Assembly (NCBI RefSeq): GCF_003096035.1
Contig: NZ_CP029186.1
Span: 1,811,001-1,875,000, forward strand
From: Flavobacterium album
GTDB taxonomy: Bacteria > Bacteroidota > Bacteroidia > Flavobacteriales > Flavobacteriaceae
Direction of reading: 5' to 3'
Length of the DNA stretch: 64,000 nucleotides
Under the pieces are notes generated by a model. It was not told the origin of the DNA and did not search any database. It saw only the letters and a program-made list of their open reading frames with translations. Shown here piece by piece: positions 37,006-45,541 of the stretch; positions within the stretch are counted from its first letter, which is position 1, and each line of letters opens with the position of its first letter. The translations under genes and the position numbers were made by a program.

Positions 37006-39633
37006 CTACTTCACAAACTCCACAGCCGCACTCAGCGCTTCATTGATGCCCGCTGCGTTCTTACCGCCTGCGGTAGCAAAGAAAGGCTGCCCGCCGCCGC
37101 CGCCCTGGATGTACTGACCCAGTTCGCGGACTACCTGCCCGGCGTTGAGGCCTTTTTCGGCAACAAGCTCTTTGGAGATGTAGCACGTCAGCATCGGCTT
37201 GCCATCGGTTACGGTAGCCAGGACAAGGAACAGGTTCGTGCCAAGGTTGCCCAGTTCATAGGCAAGGTCTTTGGCGCCGGTAGCGTCAAGTTCGACTTGT
37301 TTGGCAAGGTACTGCACACCGTTGATGTCCTGTAGCTCTTTTGCTAAATCGCCCTTTAGGTTTTTGGCTTTGTCGCGAAGCAATGCTTCCAGTTGTTTTT
37401 TCAGTTTCGTATTTTCATCCTGCAACGATACTACCGCTTTCAGTGTATCCTGTGGATTTTTGAGTGTCGCATTTATTTCCTCAAGGGCTTTTTCCTGCTT
37501 GGCGAAATAGTCTTTCACCGCCTCATTCGTAATAGCTTCTATACGGCGTATACCCGCAGCAACAGCGCCTTCGCTAATTATTTTAAAGTACCATATATCG
37601 GCAGTATTCTTCACGTGGATGCCCCCGCAAAGTTCCATGCTCTCGCCGAATTTTATCGCACGTACATTATCGCCATATTTCTCACCGAACAATGCCATAG
37701 CTCCTTCTTCGACCGCCTGCTTGAAAGGAATGCTCCTGCGCTCGATAAGCGGCAGGTGTTCCTGTATGCGGGCGTTTACGAAGCCTTCCACCTGCTGTAG
37801 TTCCTCGTCGGTCACTTTAGCAAAATGTGAAAAGTCGAAGCGCAGGTAGTTCGGGCTAACCAAGGAACCTTTCTGTTCCACGTGTGTGCCGAGGATTGTT
37901 CTCAATGCCTGGTGGAGCAGGTGGGTAGCCGAGTGGTTGCTCGCCGAATTATCACGCAGCTTTTCGTTCACGATAGCTGTAAATGTACCTTCGATATTTT
38001 CCGGCAATTCCTGGGTGGTATGTATGATAAGGTTATTTTCCTTTTTAGTATCCAGTATCTCAATGCGTTCATTAGCAGAGGTCAGTACGCCACGGTCGCC
38101 AACCTGCCCGCCGCCTTCAGGATAAAAAGGTGTTGCATCAAGCACGATCTGGTATTGCACACCGTCTTTTGCAGAGTCTACTTTGCGGTAACGGGTTATC
38201 TTAACTTCATTTTCAGTCTGGTCATAACCAACAAAGCTTTCAGTATTGCCCTCTGTTAAAATGATCCAGTCCCCTTTAGCCACTTCATTAGCTTCGCGGG
38301 AACGGTCCTTTTGTTTTTTTAGCTCAATATCAAAGGCCGCTTTATCATAGGTATAGCCTTTTTCCTTTAAGATTAAGGCAGTAAGGTCTTCAGGGAATCC
38401 AAAGGTGTCATACAATTTAAATACCTTAGCGCCTTCGATTTCTTTACCTTGTGTTTCGGTAACCACATCTTCCAGTAAATCCATTCCGAGTACCAGTTTT
38501 TGAAGGAACGAAGCCTCTTCCTCACGGATAACATTCGTTACCAATGATTGCTGGTTCTTTATCTCAGGGAAAAACTCACCCATCTGGTTAGCCAATACAG
38601 CCACCAGCTCATTGATGAATGGCTCTTTTTTGTCAAGGAATGTGAATCCGTAACGTATCGCCCTCCTCAAAATCCTGCGTATCACATAACCCGCGCCACC
38701 GTTAGATGGCAGCTGCCCGTCGGCAATGGCAAAAGCCACCGCACGCACGTGATCGACAATAACACGGATGGCAATATTGGTTTTCTCTTCGGCGTCATTG
38801 GCAGCCTTTGAGTTATATTTTGCACCTGTAAGGGTTTCCACCTTTTCGATAAGCGGGGTAAATACATCGGTGTCGTAATTGCTCTGTACGTTTTGCAGCA
38901 CCATGCACAGGCGTTCAAAGCCCATACCGGTATCTACGTGCTGTGCAGGGAGTTTTTCCAGCGAGCCGTCAGCCTTACGGTTGAACTCCATGAATACGTT
39001 GTTCCATATCTCAACTACCTGGGGGTGGTCGTTATTCACAAGGTCTTTACCCGAAACTTCAGCCTTCTCCGCAGCCGAACGGATGTCTACGTGTATCTCT
39101 GAGCACGGCCCGCACGGACCCTGGTCGCCCATTTCCCAGAAATTGTCTTTTTTGTTTCCAAGGAGTATGCGGTCTTCCGATATAAGGCCCTTCCAAATGT
39201 CATACGCTTCCTGGTCGAAAGGTACATTCTCTTCCTTGCTGCCCTCAAATACGGTTACATACAGGATATCTTTCGGGATTTTATATACTTCCGTCAGCAA
39301 TTCCCACGCCCAGTTGATAGCGTCTTTTTTAAAATAATCGCCAAAGCTCCAGTTGCCCAGCATCTCGAACATCGTGTGGTGGTAGGTATCGAACCCTACA
39401 TCCTCAAGGTCATTGTGCTTGCCGCTCACGCGAAGGCATTTCTGGGTGTCGGCAATACGCCTGCTTTTGGGCGTGCCATTGCCCAGAAAATATTCCTTGA
39501 ACTGCGCCATTCCGGAGTTGTTGAACATCAGTGTGGGGTCGTCTTTGGTCACTATCGGGGCAGAAGGCACGATGAGGTGGCCTTTGCTTTCAAAAAATTG
39601 TAAGAATTGTTTCCTGATATCCTGGGATTTCAT
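37006..39633 (-). CDS. alaS: Alanine--tRNA ligase
   Basis: AlaRS charges tRNA-Ala and edits mischarged Ser and Gly. From the ATG at 39633 the 875-residue product starts with [19 protein letters not shown] and [25 protein letters not shown], the class II aminoacylation core. The editing domain has the zinc-site motifs [13 protein letters not shown] and [17 protein letters not shown]-Ala domain ends it, with [16 protein letters not shown] near residue 845. Upstream codons 1-11 of the longer frame are rejected because this N-terminus is the usual one. It is divergent from the M23 peptidase gene, 226 bp away. Confidence 0.98.
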   Translation of the reverse strand: MKSQDIRKQFLQFFESKGHLIVPSAPIVTKDDPTLMFNNSGMAQFKEYFLGNGTPKSRRIADTQKCLRVSGKHNDLEDVGFDTYHHTMFEMLGNWSFGDYFKKDAINWAWELLTEVYKIPKDILYVTVFEGSKEENVPFDQEAYDIWKGLISEDRILLGNKKDNFWEMGDQGPCGPCSEIHVDIRSAAEKAEVSGKDLVNNDHPQVVEIWNNVFMEFNRKADGSLEKLPAQHVDTGMGFERLCMVLQNVQSNYDTDVFTPLIEKVETLTGAKYNSKAANDAEEKTNIAIRVIVDHVRAVAFAIADGQLPSNGGAGYVIRRILRRAIRYGFTFLDKKEPFINELVAVLANQMGEFFPEIKNQQSLVTNVIREEEASFLQKLVLGMDLLEDVVTETQGKEIEGAKVFKLYDTFGFPEDLTALILKEKGYTYDKAAFDIELKKQKDRSREANEVAKGDWIILTEGNTESFVGYDQTENEVKITRYRKVDSAKDGVQYQIVLDATPFYPEGGGQVGDRGVLTSANERIEILDTKKENNLIIHTTQELPENIEGTFTAIVNEKLRDNSASNHSATHLLHQALRTILGTHVEQKGSLVSPNYLRFDFSHFAKVTDEELQQVEGFVNARIQEHLPLIERRSIPFKQAVEEGAMALFGEKYGDNVRAIKFGESMELCGGIHVKNTADIWYFKIISEGAVAAGIRRIEAITNEAVKDYFAKQEKALEEINATLKNPQDTLKAVVSLQDENTKLKKQLEALLRDKAKNLKGDLAKELQDINGVQYLAKQVELDATGAKDLAYELGNLGTNLFLVLATVTDGKPMLTCYISKELVAEKGLNAGQVVRELGQYIQGGGGGQPFFATAGGKNAAGINEALSAAVEFVK

Positions 39634-39786
39634 ATTTGGAATTTTGTTTGTTTTATCTGTCCGCACCCAAAGGCTTTTAAAACCTTGGGGTCTCTGAATT
39701 GTTTATTGTTTAACTACCTATTTGCCTGTGTGGTCAAAAACATTTATTGTGCTATAAAAAGGATCGGTAAAAACCGTAACATTTAC

Positions 39787-39794
39787 TACATTTG
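39787..39794 (+). promoter_or_regulatory. -7 box upstream of the M23 peptidase gene
   Basis: TACATTTG fits TAnnTTTG, 66 bp before the M23 start. No TTG -33 box at the right spacing is visible. The alaS/M23 intergenic region also holds a CCCAAAGG / CCTTGGGG palindrome at 39665-39691 and a GCACCT / AGGTGC palindrome at 39811-39838. Confidence 0.45.
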
Positions 39795-39837
39795 TTCGTT
39801 TATGACTTACGCACCTCACGGCTTTTTTCATAAGGTG

Positions 39838-39845
39838 CAAAAATA
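39838..39845 (-). promoter_or_regulatory. -7 box on the alaS side
   Basis: On the minus strand TATTTTTG (39845 to 39838) fits TAnnTTTG and would give alaS a leader of about 200 nt through the palindromes at 39665-39691 and 39811-39838. A long leader upstream of a tRNA synthetase would be worth examining for attenuation. Confidence 0.35.
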
Positions 39846-39859
39846 GAATATTTTAAGAC

Positions 39860-40837
39860 ATGGCGAAGGTAAAATATTACTTTGACACAGAAAACCTGGC
39901 GTACCGGAAGATAAAGCCGAAGATGGGTAAAAAAGTGGGCGTTGTCCTGCTTTTCCTCACTGCGGCGGCGCTTTTTGGGTTCCTTTGTTTCGTGGCGCTA
40001 CTCAACACCCCGTACTTCGAAACGCCAAAAGACAGGCTGCAGGCGCGCGAGATAGAGAACATGCAGGTGCGCTACGAGATACTTAACCGAAAACTGGACC
40101 AGATAGACGAGGTACTTGCCAATATAGAGGAACGCGACAACAACATTTACCGTACTTATTTCAACACGACTCCCATTCCGGAGGAGCAGCGCAAGGCAGG
40201 CTTTGGTGGGGTGAACCGCTACAAGGAAATGGAAGGTTATAACAATTCCGAGCTGGTAATAAGTACCACCAAAAAGCTCGATATCATCTCAAAAGCGCTT
40301 GTTGTCCAGTCGAAATCGCTCGACGAGATAGCTAAACTGGCCAAAGACAAAGAAAAACTGCTTACGTCTATACCCGCCATACAGCCGGTTAAGAACGAGG
40401 ACCTCCGCCAGATGGCTTCGGGTTTCGGGTATCGGAGCGACCCGTTTACAAAGATACGCAAGTTCCACGCCGGGATGGACTTCTCCGCCCGCACCGGCAC
40501 GCCGATTTTTGCTACGGGCGATGGTGTTATTGTTGCTGCCGATAACAAGATGTCGGGCTACGGCAACCGTATCGTTATACGCCATGGCTTTGGCTACGAA
40601 ACGCTGTATGGGCACATGAGCAAATTCAAGGCAAAGGCAGGGCAGAAGGTAAAGCGCGGCGATGTAATAGGCTATGTAGGCAGTACCGGACGGAGCGAGG
40701 CGCCCCACCTGCATTATGAAGTGCACAAAAATGGCGAGGTGGTAAACCCGCTAAATTTCTATTACGGAAATATTTCTGCGAAAGAATACATTTTAATTTC
40801 TAAATTAGCTAACCAGGAAAACCAATCTCTCGATTAA
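39860..40837 (+). CDS. M23 family peptidoglycan metalloendopeptidase
   Basis: A 325-residue inner-membrane-anchored LytM-type protein. It has a basic start, one helix (about 25-47, VGVVLLFLTAAALFGFLCFV), a long predicted coiled coil (about 60-175), then the peptidase domain. Zinc ligands are seen in FHAGMDFSA (HxxxD) and PHLHYEVH (HxH). The domain has the usual ATGDGVIVAADNKMSGYGN and RGDVIGYVGSTGRS signatures, so it may be an active endopeptidase and not only an activator of amidases. Its TAA overlaps the MerR ATG by one base (TAATG), so they are translationally coupled. Confidence 0.93.
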   Translation: MAKVKYYFDTENLAYRKIKPKMGKKVGVVLLFLTAAALFGFLCFVALLNTPYFETPKDRLQAREIENMQVRYEILNRKLDQIDEVLANIEERDNNIYRTYFNTTPIPEEQRKAGFGGVNRYKEMEGYNNSELVISTTKKLDIISKALVVQSKSLDEIAKLAKDKEKLLTSIPAIQPVKNEDLRQMASGFGYRSDPFTKIRKFHAGMDFSARTGTPIFATGDGVIVAADNKMSGYGNRIVIRHGFGYETLYGHMSKFKAKAGQKVKRGDVIGYVGSTGRSEAPHLHYEVHKNGEVVNPLNFYYGNISAKEYILISKLANQENQSLD

Positions 40838-41166
40838 TGCATTTAGAACTGCCCGAAAAAAGATATTACAGCATAGGAGAACTCGCTGCAGCTTTCAATG
40901 TCAACGCGTCGCTTATCCGTTTTTGGGATAAGGAGTTCGATGTGCTCAAGCCGAAAAAGAATGCCAAGGGCAACCGTATGTTTACCCCCGAGGACGTAAA
41001 GAACCTCCAGCTTATCTACCACTTGGTGAAGGAACGCGGCTTTACGCTCGACGGTGCCAGGGTACACCTGAAGGAAAGTCAGAAAAAGACCCTTGATAAA
41101 TTTGAAATAATCAGTAAATTAGAAGCAATAAAAAACAACTTAATAAACATAAAAAATGAGCTCTAG
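40837..41166 (+). CDS. MerR-family transcriptional regulator
   Basis: A 109-residue regulator consisting of the N-terminal winged helix (YSIGELAAAFNVNASLIRFWDKEFDVLKPKKNAKGNRMFTPEDVKNLQLIYHLVKERGFTLD) and a short helical tail (KKTLDKFEIISKLEAIKNNL). No metal- or ligand-binding domain is present, so it resembles the small one-domain MerR-like proteins of the phylum. It is fused by overlap with the M23 gene upstream and overlaps lemA downstream by 11 bp. Confidence 0.9.
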   Translation: MHLELPEKRYYSIGELAAAFNVNASLIRFWDKEFDVLKPKKNAKGNRMFTPEDVKNLQLIYHLVKERGFTLDGARVHLKESQKKTLDKFEIISKLEAIKNNLINIKNEL

Positions 41167-41773
41167 CACAAAAAGTGGAAGGCCGGGATGGATCGTGCCT
41201 GCAATTATCATCGGTGTACTTGCCGTAATTATTTTTATTTGGGCAATGAACGTTAAGAATGGCGCTGTAACGAGAACACAGAATGTGGGCGAATCTTGGG
41301 GTAATGTTGAAACTTCGTATGAAAGGCGAAATTCCCTGATAGGAAACCTCGTAAAAACTGTTGAAGGTGCCGCCAACTTTGAAAAAGGTACCCTTACAGC
41401 CGTAACAGAAGCCCGGGCAAAAGCAAGCTCTATCCAGGTAGATGCATCTAATGCCACGCCCGAACAGCTGAAGGCGTTTGGCGAGGCACAGGCAGGTGTA
41501 CAGTCTACTTTCGGAAGGCTATTGGCTACTGTAGAAAATTATCCGGTACTGCAAAGTAACCAGAATTTCCTTAAGCTGCAGGATGAGCTTGCCTCTACCG
41601 AAAATGAGATTCGTACAGCAAGAACGCGTTATAACGAAACCGTGAAAGACTATAATACTTATGTGCTGAGGTTCCCGAACTCCTTATTTTTAGGAGGATA
41701 CAGGGAAAAGCCATATTTCGAGGCTTCTGCAGGTGCTGAAAAGGCTCCTGATGTGAATTTTAATATCAAATAG
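41156..41773 (+). CDS. lemA: LemA-family protein
   Basis: LemA proteins are small membrane proteins with one N-terminal helix and a long helical-bundle domain. This 205-residue protein has the helix at about 10-31 (WIVPAIIIGVLAVIIFIWAM). It then has the family motifs QNVGESWGNVETSYERRNSLIGNLVKTVEGA, ARAKASSIQVDASNATPEQLKAF and NYPVLQSNQNFLKLQDELASTENEIRTARTRYNETVKDYNTYVLRFP. It overlaps the MerR stop and is followed 2 bp later by the TPM series. LemA and TPM genes are often paired. The pair is thought to be envelope-associated, but the reaction is unknown. Confidence 0.96.
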   Translation: MSSSTKSGRPGWIVPAIIIGVLAVIIFIWAMNVKNGAVTRTQNVGESWGNVETSYERRNSLIGNLVKTVEGAANFEKGTLTAVTEARAKASSIQVDASNATPEQLKAFGEAQAGVQSTFGRLLATVENYPVLQSNQNFLKLQDELASTENEIRTARTRYNETVKDYNTYVLRFPNSLFLGGYREKPYFEASAGAEKAPDVNFNIK

Positions 41774-41775
41774 CA

Positions 41776-42213
41776 ATGGCTAAAGCAAAAGATTTCTTTA
41801 CCCCGGCCGACGAGGAAGCTATCATCACCGCCATCGGGCAGGCAGAGAAAAACACCTCCGGCGAGATACGGGTACATATAGAAAAAAATGCAGGAAAACC
41901 TCCGCTCGAAAGGGCACAGGAGGTTTTTCAGCAATTGGGCATGCATGCTACCGAAGCACGCAACGGCGTGTTGTTCTATGTCGGCGTTAAAGACCAGTCG
42001 TTTGCTATTGTTGGCGACGAAGGTATCGACAAAGTAGTAGAAAGCGATTTTTGGGACTGCACCAAGGATATAGTGATAGGGCATTTTAAGGAAAAAAGGT
42101 TCAGCCAGGGGCTTGTTGAAGGCATACTCCGCGCAGGCGAACGCCTTAAAACTTATTTCCCTTTTGCAGATGGCGATACTAACGAACTTCCCGATACCAT
42201 TTCGAAAGGATGA
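41776..42213 (+). CDS. TPM-domain protein 1 (soluble)
   Basis: A 145-residue stand-alone TPM (YgcG-like) domain without a signal peptide or membrane helix. It carries EEAIITAIGQAEKNTSGEIRVHIEKNAGK, then RNGVLFYVGVKDQSFAIVGDEGIDKVV and HFKEKRFSQGLVEGILRAGERLKTYFP. It is the only soluble member of the four tandem copies and is the most divergent. It overlaps the next gene by 4 bp (ATGA), which couples their translation. Confidence 0.92.
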   Translation: MAKAKDFFTPADEEAIITAIGQAEKNTSGEIRVHIEKNAGKPPLERAQEVFQQLGMHATEARNGVLFYVGVKDQSFAIVGDEGIDKVVESDFWDCTKDIVIGHFKEKRFSQGLVEGILRAGERLKTYFPFADGDTNELPDTISKG

Positions 42214-43013
42214 GAAAAAATTACCTATACGGCATACTGCTGTTTGCAACTCTGCTGTTCCCCATAGCAGCTTTGGCACAATTCGACATTCCCGAAAAGC
42301 CGTCGTTCCAGACCAGCGTATATGACTATGCCAAGATCTTAGGCGATGACGAAAAAAAAGCGCTTGAGGAAAAGCTGGTGCGCTATTCGGATTCTACTTC
42401 CACACAGATAGTCATCATTACCATTGAGACGCTCAAAGGCGAAAGTATCGGCGAGCTTACCCCAAAATGGGCACACCAGTGGGGCATAGGCCAGGCCGAC
42501 AAAGACAATGGTGTGCTTATTCTTTTGGCTGCTGCCGAACATAAAATATGGATATCGCCGGGCTATGGCGTTGATGACAGGCTTACTGCAGGCGAGTTGG
42601 GGCAGATGATACGCGACGTGATCATACCGGAGTTCAAGGCTGGAAGCTACTACAATGGCCTTGATAAAGGCACCGATGCGATATTCGATATGCTGAGGGG
42701 CAAATACAAAGGCGAAAGAAAAGGCAGTGATGGCAAACAGTCGGATGACGACGGGCCGGGAGGCTTTATCTTCATCGTTATAATTTTTATTATCATAATC
42801 GCCATTATCGGAAAAAGAGGCGGTGGCGGTGGCCGCGGAGGGCGGGGCTTTACCGGCAGCACCCTTGGCGATATCCTTGTACTGAGCAGCCTGGGCCGGG
42901 GCCTTGGCGGCGGAAGGAGCAGCGGCGGCTGGGGAGGAAGTTCCGGTGGCGGCTTTGGAGGCGGTTTCGGCGGTGGCGGCTTTAGCGGCGGCGGTGCCGG
43001 AGGAAGCTGGTAG
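42210..43013 (+). CDS. TPM-domain protein 2, membrane-anchored
   Basis: The 267-residue product has a signal peptide (LLFATLLFPIAALAQ), an extracytoplasmic TPM domain (about 30-170; DKDNGVLILLAAAEHKIWISPGYGVDDRLTAGELGQMIRDVIIPEFKAGSYYNGLDKGTDAIF), a C-terminal membrane helix (FIFIVIIFIIIIAII), and a Gly-rich tail (GGFGGGFGGGGFSGGGAGG). The same topology is repeated in the next two genes. The Gly-rich tail differs most from the others by being longer and without the terminal KW. Confidence 0.93.
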   Translation: MRKNYLYGILLFATLLFPIAALAQFDIPEKPSFQTSVYDYAKILGDDEKKALEEKLVRYSDSTSTQIVIITIETLKGESIGELTPKWAHQWGIGQADKDNGVLILLAAAEHKIWISPGYGVDDRLTAGELGQMIRDVIIPEFKAGSYYNGLDKGTDAIFDMLRGKYKGERKGSDGKQSDDDGPGGFIFIVIIFIIIIAIIGKRGGGGGRGGRGFTGSTLGDILVLSSLGRGLGGGRSSGGWGGSSGGGFGGGFGGGGFSGGGAGGSW

Positions 43014-43073
43014 CTGGTAGCGCTTATGGTAAAGATTGTAAATCCAAGGTTGCGGGAATACATGGTGCTGCTA

Positions 43074-43814
43074 ATGAAGAGGTCCTGTACAATAGCGCTT
43101 TTAATTATAACCCTATTACTTCCTCTGGTAACGAAGGCCCAGTTTCATGTACCGGAAAAACCCGATTTGCAAACAAGCGTATACGATTATGCTAAAATCT
43201 TAAACAGCAACGAAAGGCGGGCACTTGAAAATAAGCTGCTACAATATTCCGATTCGACATCTACCCAGATTGTAATAATAACCATTGAATCGCTTCAAGG
43301 CGAAAACATCGGTGAGCTTACACCCCGATGGGCACACCAATGGGGTATTGGGCAGGCCGATAAAGATAACGGTGTGCTTATCCTTTTGGCAGAAGCCGAA
43401 CACGAAATATGGATATCCCCGGGCTATGGCGTAGATGACAGGCTTACCGCTGGCCAGTTAGGCCAAATGATACGTGATGTAATTATTCCCGAATTTAAAT
43501 CGGGTAATTATTACTCCGGCCTCAACAAGGGTACCGATGCCATATTCCTGATGTTGAGGGGGAAATATAAAGCTGAAAAAGAAGATCAGGGTTATACGGT
43601 ATGGGGATTTATATTAAGGTTTCTTTTATTATCTTTTATAGTAGGGACACTGATAATGTTTTTTGCATGGCTGGTTACAAAATTGCCTCAATCCGATAGT
43701 ACTTATAGTAGTTCGGGCAAATCGCGGCATTCTTCTTCCAGCAGATCCGGGGGGTTCCGTGGCGGTTTCGGCGGCGGCGGTTTCAGTGGCGGCGGTGCAG
43801 GGGGGAAGTGGTAA
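43074..43814 (+). CDS. TPM-domain protein 3, membrane-anchored
   Basis: The product is about 246 residues from the ATG at 43074 (MKRSCTIALLIITLLLPLVTKAQ as signal peptide). It has a TPM domain, a membrane helix (LLLSFIVGTLIMFFAWLVTKL) and a Ser/Gly-rich tail ending FGGGGFSGGGAGGKW. An ATG at 43062 is an alternative start. Its TPM coding region is nearly identical at DNA level to that of gene 4 (43819-44688), far more alike than gene 2, which indicates a recent duplication or gene conversion. Confidence 0.92.
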   Translation: MKRSCTIALLIITLLLPLVTKAQFHVPEKPDLQTSVYDYAKILNSNERRALENKLLQYSDSTSTQIVIITIESLQGENIGELTPRWAHQWGIGQADKDNGVLILLAEAEHEIWISPGYGVDDRLTAGQLGQMIRDVIIPEFKSGNYYSGLNKGTDAIFLMLRGKYKAEKEDQGYTVWGFILRFLLLSFIVGTLIMFFAWLVTKLPQSDSTYSSSGKSRHSSSSRSGGFRGGFGGGGFSGGGAGGKW

Positions 43815-43818
43815 TTTA

Positions 43819-44688
43819 ATGTTAATGATGAAGAAACTATACAAATGTATTCCGTTGCTGTTCTTGTTGGCAATGTTGTTTCCCCAAATGGCAGCAGCTG
43901 CTTTTACGCTTTCGGCGCAACAGGAGACCATCCCTTTTTCGCCGACGTTTAAGATTCCCCCAAAACCAGGAGTGCAAACCAGTGTGTATGACTATGCAAA
44001 CATCTTTAAAGAAGCGGAAAAAAAATCGCTTGAAGAAAAGCTTCTTACTTATTCCGATTCGACATCTACCCAGATTGTAATAATAACCATTGAATCGCTT
44101 AAAGGTGAAAACATTGGTGAGCTTACACCCCGATGGGCACACCAATGGGGTATTGGGCAGGCCGATAAAGATAACGGTGTGCTTATCCTTTTGGCAGAAG
44201 CCGAACACGAAATATGGATATCCCCGGGCTATGGCGTAGATGACAGGCTTACCGCAGGCCAATTAGGACAGATGATACGTGATATAATTATTCCTGAATT
44301 TAAATCGGGTAATTATTACTCGGGCCTCGACAAAGGTACTGATGCTATATTCAGGATGTTAACCGGTAAGTATAAAGCCCAACCCAACCCCAATGAGAAT
44401 GGGGAAGTTGGAAAGGGATGGAAGACTATACAAGTGATACTTTATTTACTTTTAGCAGCTGGCGGGATTTTTTTGTACTTATGGCTTACGCGTAACAAAA
44501 AGGCCTATGCTGCTGCCAACGCAGCTATTAGCTATAGTAGTTTTGGCAGCAGTTCCTATACGCCAAGCCGTAGTACCTATACGCCATCACGCAGCTCGAC
44601 TTCTTCCGGCAGCAGTTCCCGTTCCGGCTTTCGTGGCGGTTTCGGCGGCGGCGGCTTCAGCGGCGGCGGAGCAGGAGGGAAGTGGTAA
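43819..44688 (+). CDS. TPM-domain protein 4, membrane-anchored
   Basis: The product is about 289 residues from the ATG at 43819 (MLMMKKLYKCIPLLFLLAMLFPQMAAAA as signal peptide). It has a PPKPGVQTSVYDYANIFKEAEKKSLEEKLL entry, a TPM domain, a membrane helix (IQVILYLLLAAGGIFLYLWL), a Ser/Thr-rich linker (TPSRSTYTPSRSSTSSGSSS) and the FGGGGFSGGGAGGKW tail. The longer open frame (from 43663) runs back through the tail of gene 3 and is not used. It is followed after 5 bp by the frameshifted fifth member of the array. Confidence 0.92.
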   Translation: MLMMKKLYKCIPLLFLLAMLFPQMAAAAFTLSAQQETIPFSPTFKIPPKPGVQTSVYDYANIFKEAEKKSLEEKLLTYSDSTSTQIVIITIESLKGENIGELTPRWAHQWGIGQADKDNGVLILLAEAEHEIWISPGYGVDDRLTAGQLGQMIRDIIIPEFKSGNYYSGLDKGTDAIFRMLTGKYKAQPNPNENGEVGKGWKTIQVILYLLLAAGGIFLYLWLTRNKKAYAAANAAISYSSFGSSSYTPSRSTYTPSRSSTSSGSSSRSGFRGGFGGGGFSGGGAGGKW

Positions 44689-44693
44689 TTAAA

Positions 44694-45481
44694 ATGTTAA
44701 TGATGAAGAAACTATACAAATATATTCCATTGCTGTTCTGGCTGGCAATGTTTTTTTCTCAAATGGGAGCAGCTGCTATTTCGCTTTCGGCACAACAGGA
44801 TACTATCCCTTTTTCACCGTACTTTAAGATTCCGCCAAAACCGGAGATACAAACCAGCGTGTATGATTACGGTAAAGTTTTATCTGAAACCGAAAAAAGC
44901 AGCTTGAAGAAAAACTGCTGAATTATGCGGACTCAACTTCTACCCAAATTATCGTAATAACTATTAAATCGCTCAAAGGTGAAAGCATTGGCGAACTGAC
45001 ACCCAAATGGGCGCACCAGTGGGGAATTGGCCAGGTAGATAAAGACAATGGTGTGCTGATACTCATGGCAAAAGACGACCATGAGGTATGGATAGCACCC
45101 GGTTATGGTGTAGACGACAGGCTCACCGCTGGACAGTTAGGGCAGATGATACGTACTGTAATGATCCCTGAGTTTAAGGTTGGAAAAGATTACAAGGCCC
45201 TTGATAAAGGCACAGATGCGATATTCCGGATGTTGGAAGGAAAATATATGGCTGATAAGACGGAGGAAAATGAGCGTCCGTGGTGGGGCTTTTTTATCCT
45301 TGAAGCACTTATATTTTTCTTTTGTTTTATTTACCACGCACTCGGAGGGTTCTGGGCAATCGCTACCGCAGTTGCCATGTACAGCGCTTCAGGCAAAAGT
45401 TCAGGTAAGCCCCGTAGCGGCTTCAGGGGTGGATTTGGCGGTGGCGGCTTCAGTGGCGGCGGAGCAGGAGGAAAATGGTAG
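44694..45481 (+). pseudogene. TPM-domain gene 5, split by a 1-nt frameshift
   Basis: The start MLMMKKLYKYIPLLFWLAMFFSQMGAAA and the PPKPEIQTSVYDYGKVLSETEK stretch read in one frame to TGA at 44919-44921. The rest (YADSTSTQIIVITIKSLKGE ... DKDNGVLILMAKDDHEVWIAPGYGVDDR, membrane helix, FGGGGFSGGGAGGKW) continues in another frame to 45481. The junction is an A6 run at 44893-44898, where A7 would restore the sequence EKKQLEEKLL seen in gene 4. It is either a recent pseudogene or a base-calling error. I take the intended product to be a paralogue of genes 3 and 4. Confidence 0.85.
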
Positions 45482-45503
45482 CCGTGCCATCCGGAATTAC
45501 GAT

Positions 45504-45541
45504 AAAAAAATAGCGGCTGCATTTGCAGCCGCTATTTTTTT
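45504..45541. terminator. Bidirectional terminator between the TPM array and the TonB-type barrel
   Basis: An 18-bp stem (AAAAAAATAGCGGCTGCA / TGCAGCCGCTATTTTTTT) with a 2-nt loop. It lies 22 bp after the last TPM stop and overlaps the stop codon of the convergent barrel gene by 2 bp. Confidence 0.93.

Noticed and set aside
40837..41166. Metal-sensing MerR regulator
   Set aside because: There is no effector-binding domain or Cys/His metal site after the winged helix.
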